Assembly (NCBI GenBank): GCA_035534435.1
Contig: DATLRX010000071.1
Location: 1 to 5,894, forward strand
Direction of reading: 5' to 3'
DNA: 5,894 bases
Origin: Palsa-851 sp035534435
Lineage (GTDB): Bacteria > Chloroflexota > Dormibacteria > Aeolococcales > Aeolococcaceae
How positions within the stretch are numbered: position 1 is the first letter of the stretch; each line of letters begins with the position of its first letter. Under the pieces are notes generated by a model that saw nothing but the letters and a program-made list of their open reading frames with translations, was not told the origin of the DNA and did not search any database. Position numbers and translations under genes: made by a program. This document shows, one piece after another, positions 1 to 3,862 of the stretch.

Positions 1-48
1 TGGTGGAGCGGAGGGGATTCGAACCCCTGACCTCTGCCGTGCGAGGGC
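1..48 (-). tRNA. 3' fragment of tRNA-Ala(CGC), probable integration attachment site
   Basis: Read on the minus strand, this is the last two thirds of a tRNA. Bases 1-3 give the CCA end, 4 the discriminator A, and 5-11 the 3' acceptor strand CCGCTCC, whose T at tRNA position 70 fits the G3:U70 alanine identity pair. Bases 12-28 form a perfect T-arm with the TTCGAAT loop, 29-33 the variable loop, 34-38 the anticodon stem GGCAG, and 39-45 the loop CTCGCAC with anticodon CGC. The 5' anticodon strand should be CTGCC. Only its last three bases are present, and nothing resembling a D-arm or 5' acceptor strand follows. The gene is therefore truncated at about base 48. A duplicated tRNA 3' end of this kind is the classic mark of site-specific integration; the intact copy should lie to the right, outside the window. 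It is unlikely to give a functional tRNA. Confidence 0.9.
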
Positions 49-172
49 GCGGGTAGGAATCCGAATTCGGGGCGGGCCGCGGGGACCTGTTTGATCTGTT
101 CCCTCGCGATGGTGGACACGGCGCGACAGGCGCAGGCAACGAGTGACTGACAGGTCTATGCGCCACTTGCTC

Positions 173-198
173 ACCTCTCAGAGCTACCTCTCAGAGCT
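173..198. repeat. Perfect 13-bp tandem direct repeat
   Basis: The unit ACCTCTCAGAGCT occurs twice without a gap, at 173-185 and 186-198. Each unit contains the inverted-repeat core CTCTCAGAG. It lies about 125 bp inside the att core, a common distance for arm-type binding sites. A recent slippage duplication would look the same. Confidence 0.75.
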
Positions 199-236
199 AC
201 ATCGCTCGAGCCGTGGACGTCCGGACACTCGCTCTA

Positions 237-250
237 CCCTCCTCTGAGGG
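237..250 (-). terminator. Weak hairpin downstream of the DUF6941-like gene
   Basis: CCCTC and GAGGG pair around a four-base loop, about 47 bp after the stop codon of the minus-strand gene at 297. The stem is short and no U-run follows, so terminator function is only a possibility. Confidence 0.25.
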
Positions 251-296
251 AAAACACTCGCGTTGTCGCGGCGATCACCTAGACGCCCGGCTGTTG

Positions 297-785
297 TCAC
301 GGAATCATCGCCATCATCGCGTCGCCCACTTGGAAGCGCACGACTTCATCGGCTGGGGCACCTTCCATTTGAGCTCGGACGCAGTACGAGCCGGCGGCGG
401 GAAAGTTCATCAAGACTGGAAGCGCGATTAGTGCTCGCAGCGGGTCACCTGGGGCGGCAATGGGTGGGCGTCCGGCCGTCAGCTGGGCCTTGGCCTCGTA
501 CAGAGGAGCCTGCTCGTCCTGGTGTTCGACGGTCACTCGAATTCCGATCGGGCGGTTGGCATCGAGCCAGTCGATGAGAAAGGACGCGGCGATTGCGAAC
601 TGTGTCGGCGGCGCTGCGACCGGCGCTCCCGCAGGCGGCACCACACGGAAGATGTGAGACCAACCGCCACCAAGGACATACAGCTTCCCTTCCTGCGTGG
701 TCTGAGCTGAATCACAGAGCACCACATATTCGATCTGGGTCTGGCGATGCGTCGCCGCGGTAGCGTCATGCCCTACGTCTGTCAT
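297..785 (-). CDS. DUF6941-like protein of unknown function
   Basis: A 162-residue soluble protein without signal peptide or membrane segment. Near its N-terminus it has L-C-D-x-A-Q (residues 23-28) and then G-K-L-Y-V-L-G-G-G-W (33-42), followed by alternating hydrophobic strands (A-I-A-A-S-F-L at 64-70, I-R-V-T-V-E at 82-87). I recognise this pattern from proteins labelled DUF6941 in actinobacteria; the biochemical role is unknown to me. The frame stays open upstream to 863, but the ATG at 785 is preferred. Residues encoded further upstream do not look conserved, the extension would overlap the divergent toxin gene, and a TATTAT -10 box lies 6 nt before this ATG, suggesting a leaderless message. 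The gene is the one closest to the att site and is transcribed toward it. Its promoter overlaps that of the toxin-antitoxin operon. Coding status is solid; the family name is from memory. Confidence 0.75.
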   Translation of the reverse strand: MTDVGHDATAATHRQTQIEYVVLCDSAQTTQEGKLYVLGGGWSHIFRVVPPAGAPVAAPPTQFAIAASFLIDWLDANRPIGIRVTVEHQDEQAPLYEAKAQLTAGRPPIAAPGDPLRALIALPVLMNFPAAGSYCVRAQMEGAPADEVVRFQVGDAMMAMIP

Positions 786-790
786 ACAGC

Positions 791-797
791 TATAATA
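791..797. promoter_or_regulatory. Overlapping divergent -10 elements
   Basis: On the plus strand, 791-796 is a perfect TATAAT, 33 bp before the GTG start of the toxin gene at 829. On the minus strand, 797-792 reads TATTAT and is followed 6 nt later by the ATG at 785. Neither direction has a convincing -35 hexamer at 16-18 bp, so both would be weak or activator-dependent. Because the two -10 boxes occupy the same bases, polymerase could bind in only one direction at a time. Confidence 0.55.
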
Positions 798-828
798 CAC
801 GCTGTGGCCGCTCTGAAACGGAATCGTT

Positions 829-1101
829 GTGCTCATCGTTGAATTCGAATGGGACGATGGCAATGTGACTCACCTGGCCGAGCGTGGACTTGACGCCAGC
901 GACGTGAATGCTATCCTGACCTCCCGTATTACAACGTTGAGAAACAAGCGGGCGGGGTCGGGTGAGTACAAATTCATCGGCCGCGGGAAAGGAGGCGAGC
1001 TGCTCACCGTCGTGGTAGCCCGCACCGCGGAGCCCGGTCGCTGGCGACCAGTCACAGGTAGGAGGAGCACAGATGGCGAACGGAAGACCTATGAGCGATA
1101 A
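829..1101 (+). CDS. BrnT-like type II toxin
   Basis: A 90-residue protein that fits the BrnT family of ribonuclease toxins in size and motifs. It starts with F-E-W-D-D (residues 6-10), continues through a helix containing H-L-A-E-R-G (15-20), has the central G-R-G-K-G-G-E-L-L-T-V-V-V (51-63) where BrnT proteins have a G-R-x2-x-G-R-x-L-x-V-V strand pair, and ends R-W-R-P-V-T-G-R-R-S-T-x2-E-R-K-T-Y-E, matching the family's R-x-I-T-A-R-x-A-T-x3-E-R-x2-Y-E end. Known BrnT toxins cleave RNA and block translation. The start is GTG at 829; an in-frame TGA at 814 excludes anything longer, and only a weak CGGA precedes it. Toxin before antitoxin, with a short overlap, is the usual brnT-brnA order. The match is by eye, so a diverged toxin of related fold cannot be excluded. 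Confidence 0.82.
   Translation: MLIVEFEWDDGNVTHLAERGLDASDVNAILTSRITTLRNKRAGSGEYKFIGRGKGGELLTVVVARTAEPGRWRPVTGRRSTDGERKTYER
1061..1065 (+). promoter_or_regulatory. Strong ribosome binding site of the antitoxin gene
   Basis: GGAGG, within TAGGAGGAG, lies 7 nt before the ATG at 1073 and inside the end of the toxin gene. It decides for that start over the in-frame ATG at 1091, which has no comparable site. It also gives the antitoxin much better translation initiation than the toxin, which has a GTG start and a weak site. Confidence 0.8.
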
Positions 1102-1480
1102 ACCCCGCGGCGCCACCTACCACGACGCCCATCTAGACGACCCCGGAGAGTGGGACGAGTCCTCTCCGGAGGACGTCACACCCCAACCGTCCGGCATGAC
1201 GGTTCTTTCTCTGCGGCTGCCGACGGACGAGTTCGCCTTCCTGAAGCGCGAAGCTGATGCGCGGAAGACCACCATGTCCGAGCTGACGCGCAGCGCCCTC
1301 CGTTTCTACCTCTTCCCGCGGGCCAGTGGCAGCCTCTCTGCAACCGCCATCCACAAGCTCCACGTCACGACCATGACGCCAACCTGGGTGGGCGGCCTCG
1401 TGGAGCCGCGAGCTGATGTCACGGCAGAGAGTCCAGCGGTGGCACCGCTCGGAAACGTCGATCCTCGACCGGCAGCCTAA
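1073..1480 (+). CDS. Ribbon-helix-helix antitoxin (BrnA-like)
   Basis: A 135-residue partner of the upstream toxin, overlapping it by 29 bp. The ribbon-helix-helix DNA-binding fold is clear: the strand M-T-V-L-S-L-R-L-P (residues 42-50), the first helix T-D-E-F-A-F-L-K-R-E-A-D-A-R-K (51-65), and the second helix T-T-M-S-E-L-T-R-S-A-L-R-F-Y-L (66-80). The acidic first 40 residues (H-L-D-D-P-G-E-W-D-E-S-S-P-E-D) are the likely toxin-binding part, by analogy with BrnA, which wraps its toxin with an N-terminal segment and binds DNA with the rest. BrnA antitoxins are usually about 80-100 residues. Here an extra tail of about 55 residues follows the fold, low in motifs and rich in A, P and T. The antitoxin probably represses its own operon with the toxin as co-repressor, as is usual for this class. 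The stop is only 4 bp from the end of the convergent gene at 1485. Confidence 0.82.
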   Translation: MANGRPMSDKPRGATYHDAHLDDPGEWDESSPEDVTPQPSGMTVLSLRLPTDEFAFLKREADARKTTMSELTRSALRFYLFPRASGSLSATAIHKLHVTTMTPTWVGGLVEPRADVTAESPAVAPLGNVDPRPAA

Positions 1481-1484
1481 GAAA

Positions 1485-1730
1485 CTACCGGCCTCGACGA
1501 ACGGCCTCGCGGGCGCGCCGCTGGCGCTGCTGCTCGATGTGGGCCAGGTGATGTACGAGCTGCTCGACGGCCGTCCGTGCATCGAGCGCTCGTTCTGTGG
1601 CCGTTCGATCGTCCACCGCGGCCGTTGCGGCGAACAGCTTGTCAGCGCGGCGCAGCAGCGACCGCGCCTCCCGGAGGAGCGCGGATACCTCCTTGACTGT
1701 GTGGTCGCCGGTTGGTTCGAGCGTCCGCAT
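1485..1730 (-). CDS. Small helical protein of unknown function
   Basis: An 81-residue protein that appears all-helical and possibly coiled-coil. It has V-K-E-V-S-A-L-L-R-E-A-R-S-L-L-R-R-A-D-K-L-F (residues 12-33) and later V-E-Q-L-V-H-H-L-A-H-I-E-Q-Q-R-Q-R-R-A-R (58-77), ending in a basic tail. Third codon positions are strongly G/C, which supports real coding on this strand. The frame stays open to 1925, but the ATG at 1730 is preferred: the longer version would run through a 12-bp hairpin, and the added residues look random. A weak AGGA lies just upstream. The gene is tail-to-tail with the antitoxin. No family recognised. Confidence 0.55.
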   Translation of the reverse strand: MRTLEPTGDHTVKEVSALLREARSLLRRADKLFAATAAVDDRTATERALDARTAVEQLVHHLAHIEQQRQRRAREAVRRGR

Positions 1731-1777
1731 CGGTCCTGACTCTGACTCCGTCGCGTGCGAGCCCGCCGTCAGCAAGA

Positions 1778-1810
1778 AGACGCCCCCGGATTCGTGGGCC
1801 GGGGGCGTCT
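1778..1810. terminator. Strong 12-bp hairpin, terminator or attenuator
   Basis: AGACGCCCCCGG (1778-1789) pairs perfectly with CCGGGGGCGTCT (1799-1810) around a nine-base loop. It resembles the GC-rich, U-poor terminators of actinobacteria and their phages. On the plus strand it could stop read-through from the toxin-antitoxin operon. On the minus strand it would lie in the leader of the gene starting at 1730 and act as an attenuator. The hairpin is certain; the direction is not. Confidence 0.7.
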
Positions 1811-1862
1811 CTTCAGGAAGGGAAGGAGTTTCCGAGATCGTGGCTAGTGTAAGGCGGCCCGC

Positions 1863-1907
1863 TTGACACCCACTTGCTTGCCGCCGCGTGTGTAGTTTCC
1901 CGCGGCG
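1863..1907 (+). promoter_or_regulatory. Possible operator region with TTGACA and inverted repeat
   Basis: A perfect TTGACA at 1863-1868 is followed by the inverted repeat CGCCGCG (1882-1888) and CGCGGCG (1901-1907), spaced by 12 bp. No good -10 box falls at 16-19 bp; the best, TGTAGT at 1891, is at 22 bp. It could be a repressor site, for example for the ribbon-helix-helix protein encoded downstream. Confidence 0.3.
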
Positions 1908-1952
1908 TCTGAGCTCGGAATTCAAGCTCGGTGTGTATCACTACGCGCGGTG

Positions 1953-1981
1953 TTGACCATGCCCACGACTGTGGTTAGTGT
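1953..1981 (+). promoter_or_regulatory. Promoter of the RHH/SSB-tip gene
   Basis: TTGACC (1953-1958) and TAGTGT (1976-1981) are separated by exactly 17 bp, the best -35/-10 pair in the window. The -10 box ends 7 nt before a GTG at 1989, predicting a leaderless transcript that starts at or next to that codon. It argues against the upstream in-frame starts GTG 1950 and ATG 1959, which would lie upstream of the RNA start. Confidence 0.65.
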
Positions 1982-1988
1982 GTGTCAG

Positions 1989-2636
1989 GTGATCGACACC
2001 AACGACACCGAGCCCACGGAGTTGAAGGCCGTCCGCCTCAACATCACGGTGAAGCCGGAGACAAAGGCGCGTCTCGATGACGATCGAAACAAGAAAGGAA
2101 TCGAGATCAATGTCAGCCAGGTCTGCGATGCGGCCATCAACTCGGCGCTCGATCGCGCCGAGAAACCCGGCCTCTCCGATCTCGTCGCCCGCCTGCGTGT
2201 CGAATCTGATCGACGCCGTGGCATTCCATTTCGTCTCGGGCATGGCGAAGGAACACGCTGGGCCACCGAGGTCGGGAGTTGGGCCGAAATCTGCAGGTTC
2301 GCCGGTCTGGAAGAGTCTGACGTTCAACTCGGTGAGACCAAGTGGAAGGTCACATACGACGGGGAATCGGGCACGGCAGCGGCGCTCAGCTTCGCCGGCA
2401 AATTCATCGCTCCCATCGAAGACTATCGGGAAAACAAGCCCAGCGACTGGGGAGCTCCTGCTTACCGCGACTCCGACGAGACCTGGATCGACGATGCGAA
2501 TCAGTGCGACCAGTACTGGCGAGGGTGGCTTCGTGGAGTGCGCGACCTCTACGCCACCGCGTCGCAAGAGCTAGAACCCATCCGCCCGCCGGCCCCCGCG
2601 GCCTGCGACGTTGACCCCGATGACATTCCCTTCTGA
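1989..2636 (+). CDS. Ribbon-helix-helix protein with an SSB-like C-terminal tip
   Basis: 215 residues from GTG 1989 (228 from GTG 1950, 225 from ATG 1959). Residues 15-57 form a ribbon-helix-helix: the strand A-V-R-L-N-I-T-V-K, the helix P-E-T-K-A-R-L-D-D-D, and I-N-V-S-Q-V-C-D-A-A-I-N-S-A-L, reminiscent of CcdA-type RHH domains. A middle domain of about 120 residues has G-H-G-E-G-T-R-W-A (84-92) and, later, W-R-G-W-L-R-G-V (177-184). I have seen such G-x3-G-x2-W pairs in plasmid proteins but cannot name the family. After a proline-rich linker the protein ends in D-V-D-P-D-D-I-P-F and then the stop codon. That is the acidic tip by which bacterial SSB recruits repair and replication proteins (E. 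coli SSB ends D-D-D-I-P-F). There is no OB fold, so this is not an SSB. A role in replication, copy control or host-factor recruitment is inferred from the tip and from the neighbouring motif cluster and winged-helix gene. Confidence 0.75.
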   Translation: MIDTNDTEPTELKAVRLNITVKPETKARLDDDRNKKGIEINVSQVCDAAINSALDRAEKPGLSDLVARLRVESDRRRGIPFRLGHGEGTRWATEVGSWAEICRFAGLEESDVQLGETKWKVTYDGESGTAAALSFAGKFIAPIEDYRENKPSDWGAPAYRDSDETWIDDANQCDQYWRGWLRGVRDLYATASQELEPIRPPAPAACDVDPDDIPF

Positions 2637-2741
2637 CGTCGCGACCAACCTGCCGGCACCACCAGCGGCCACTTCCGTCCAGGACGTGCACCGCTTCTCG
2701 AGACGCAACGATCAATCTGCGGAATGGCCACAGATTCGCAC

Positions 2742-2762
2742 CCGCAGGCCCAAGCCTGGCGG
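2742..2762 (+). terminator. Terminator-like hairpin after the RHH/SSB-tip gene
   Basis: CCGCAGGC (2742-2749) pairs with GCCTG(g)CGG (2754-2762) around the loop CCAA, with one bulged G. It lies about 105 bp after the stop codon. There is no U-tract. Confidence 0.4.
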
Positions 2763-2766
2763 CCGT

Positions 2767-2853
2767 CGCTGCACTTCCCCGCTGCGTTACTCATGCGCTT
2801 CTGTTTGCGCTGCGATCATGTGCTGAGCGATGCGCTGCGATAACACCCGCTGC
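2767..2853 (+). repeat. Cluster of five CGCTGC motifs (iteron-like)
   Basis: CGCTGC starts at 2767, 2780, 2808, 2833 and 2848, all on the same strand. Two copies sit inside the exact 10-bp repeat GCGCTGCGAT (2807-2816 and 2832-2841), 25 bp apart. Spacing is irregular (13, 28, 25, 15 bp), unlike a textbook iteron array. Five copies within 87 bp exceed what chance would give for this composition. The cluster lies 65-150 bp upstream of the winged-helix gene. Confidence 0.45.
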
Positions 2854-2904
2854 CACGCGAAGTCACTGGCATGATCCCCTGCAACGATCGCTCGGCGTTC
2901 GTGT

Positions 2905-2910
2905 CATAGT
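2905..2910 (+). promoter_or_regulatory. -10 element of the winged-helix gene
   Basis: CATAGT ends 7 nt before the ATG at 2918, the same geometry as at the RHH gene, and suggests a leaderless message. No recognisable -35 box lies 16-18 bp upstream. It also overlaps the alternative GTG start at 2909, which makes that start less likely. Confidence 0.45.
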
Positions 2911-2917
2911 GGCTCAC

Positions 2918-3694
2918 ATGCCAAGCCCGCCCGTCGCAACCCAACAGGACACGGTCAATGAGATCGTCAGGAAGTCCGGGCGTGCCGATTACGTCCCTGT
3001 CCGACGCGTCTTTCTCCAACAGGGTCGGCGGTCTCAGCTCCATCCCGGCCCTCTCGCGACATTCGTCCACCATCACGACATGCGTGGCCTCGACCTCTAC
3101 CTCCTTGCCCTGACGCTAGCCACCCACGAGCCCTTCGGGGTCATTCTTCCCGCCGGTGTCTGGGCTCGCGGCCTGGGCCTTCGTGGTACGGGACGCTCAG
3201 CGGCGGTCTCTCGCACCTGGAAGCGCCTCGTGGACCTGAGCCTCATCACTCGCTCGCGGCGCGGCCGGACTGCAGCGATCACCCTGCTGCGCGAGGACGG
3301 CAGCGGGGAGCCTTATACCCAGGTCGGCAGTCGCGGCGATCCCTACCTCCAGCTACCTCTGGCGTACTTCCACGACGGCTGGTACAAGCAGATGGATCTC
3401 CCCACCAAGGCCGTGCTGCTCATCGCGCTGAGCCTCCGGGACGACTTCTATCTCCCTGCAGAGTGGGTTCACCGCTGGTACGGTCTGTCCGCCGACACCA
3501 CCGAGCGCGGTCTCACCAAGCTGCGATCGCTCGGCCTCGTCGAACGTGAGATGCACTACAAGGCAGCCCCGCTCACCGACCAGGGCTGGACCAAGGAGTA
3601 CACGTACAGCTTGCGGCCTCCGTTCGTCAGGCGGACCGCACGCGGTACCGGCACCGTCATCGACAAAAAGGGGGTGAGGCTCGAGGTCGTATAG
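2918..3694 (+). CDS. Tandem winged-helix protein, possible replication initiator
   Basis: 258 residues from ATG 2918 (261 from GTG 2909). Two segments look like winged-helix domains. The first, about residues 55-125, has helices L-D-L-Y-L-L-A-L-T-L-A and S-A-A-V-S-R-T-W-K-R-L-V-D-L-S-L-I and a basic wing R-S-R-R-G-R. The second, about 160-235, has P-T-K-A-V-L-L-I-A-L-S-L, then L-S-A-D-T-T-E-R-G-L-T-K-L-R-S-L-G-L-V, then a strand K-E-Y-T-Y-S-L. In both, the phrase 'L-x-x-L-x-L-[IV]' ends a recognition-type helix. Two winged helices in tandem is the architecture of iteron-binding Rep initiators, but I see no specific Rep signature, so a transcription regulator is equally possible. Upstream lies the CGCTGC cluster; downstream, after 43 bp, a strong terminator ends the unit. 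Confidence 0.65.
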   Translation: MPSPPVATQQDTVNEIVRKSGRADYVPVRRVFLQQGRRSQLHPGPLATFVHHHDMRGLDLYLLALTLATHEPFGVILPAGVWARGLGLRGTGRSAAVSRTWKRLVDLSLITRSRRGRTAAITLLREDGSGEPYTQVGSRGDPYLQLPLAYFHDGWYKQMDLPTKAVLLIALSLRDDFYLPAEWVHRWYGLSADTTERGLTKLRSLGLVEREMHYKAAPLTDQGWTKEYTYSLRPPFVRRTARGTGTVIDKKGVRLEVV

Positions 3695-3737
3695 CAGAAA
3701 CTCCGACCCACCGCTGATTCGACCACCGATATGACGA

Positions 3738-3767
3738 CGGCCCCGCGAGCTTGTGACTCGGGGGCCG
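3738..3767 (+). terminator. Terminator of the winged-helix gene
   Basis: CGGCCCC(G)CGA (3738-3748) pairs with TCGGGGGCCG (3758-3767) around a nine-base loop, ten base pairs with one bulged G. It lies 43 bp after the stop codon. Its size, loop length and loop sequence (GCTTGTGAC) recall the hairpin at 1778-1810. No U-tract follows. Confidence 0.72.
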
Positions 3768-3777
3768 CCCAATTCCC

Positions 3778-3858
3778 AGGTCACCCTTTCGGACAACCAG
3801 GTACGCAAGGCTGAGCATAGCCTCTGGGACGGACGGGTGACCTCCAACTCTATGGAGG
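3778..3858 (+). promoter_or_regulatory. Structured leader with alternative pairings at the nuclease gene
   Basis: Three nested inverted repeats occur. The outer one is AGGTCACCC (3778-3786) with GGGTGACCT (3835-3843). The middle one is CCAG (3797-3800) with CTGG (3824-3827). The inner one is AGGCT (3808-3812) with AGCCT (3819-3823). Just after, CCTCC (3841-3845) can pair with the Shine-Dalgarno GGAGG (3854-3858) of the nuclease gene over an 8-nt loop. Bases 3841-3843 belong to both the outer stem and the anti-Shine-Dalgarno, so the two structures exclude each other, as in a translational switch. Whether the RNA starts upstream of 3778 is not known; a possible -10 (TAGCCT, 3818-3823) lies inside and would leave only the sequestering hairpin. 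The inverted repeats could instead be DNA operators. Confidence 0.45.
3854..3858 (+). promoter_or_regulatory. Ribosome binding site of the nuclease-like gene
   Basis: GGAGG lies 4 nt before ATG 3863. It is complementary to CCTCC at 3841-3845 and may be masked in the mRNA. Confidence 0.7.
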
Positions 3859-3862
3859 ACCA

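Larger units (their letters stand above)
49..296. other. Non-coding att-proximal region
   Basis: No open frame here looks coding. The region holds the perfect palindrome CCGAATTCGG at 61-70, only 13 bp from the end of the tRNA homology, a 13-bp tandem repeat at 173-198, and a small hairpin CCCTC-ctct-GAGGG at 237-250 just beyond the end of the minus-strand gene. In integrative elements, the DNA next to the core att site usually carries arm-type sites for the integrase or excisionase. The repeats are candidates for such sites, but this is inferred from position only. Confidence 0.5.
2637..2917. other. Non-coding region with candidate origin motifs
   Basis: No open frame here has convincing codon use. 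The region holds a terminator-like hairpin (2742-2762) and a cluster of CGCTGC motifs (2767-2853), and it ends in the promoter of the winged-helix gene. Its place between an SSB-tip protein and a possible initiator is where many plasmids and integrative elements keep their origin. Confidence 0.4.

Noticed and set aside
1..90. Group I intron interrupting a tRNA gene
   Set aside because: Such introns sit in the anticodon loop. Here the loop is complete and homology ends in the 5' anticodon stem, with no intron core or 5' tRNA half following.
1133..1582. Minus-strand open frame across the antitoxin gene
   Set aside because: The plus strand encodes a clear ribbon-helix-helix with a strong Shine-Dalgarno; this is its antisense shadow.
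1950..1988. N-terminal extension of the RHH/SSB-tip protein from GTG 1950 or ATG 1959
   Set aside because: A 17-bp-spaced TTGACC/TAGTGT promoter overlaps these codons and points to GTG 1989. It is kept as an alternative because no experiment decides.
2620..2826. Plus-strand open frame overlapping the end of the RHH/SSB-tip gene
   Set aside because: It starts 17 bp before the upstream stop, so coupling is conceivable, but third-position bias is weak, there is no domain-like pattern, and it runs through the hairpin and the CGCTGC cluster.
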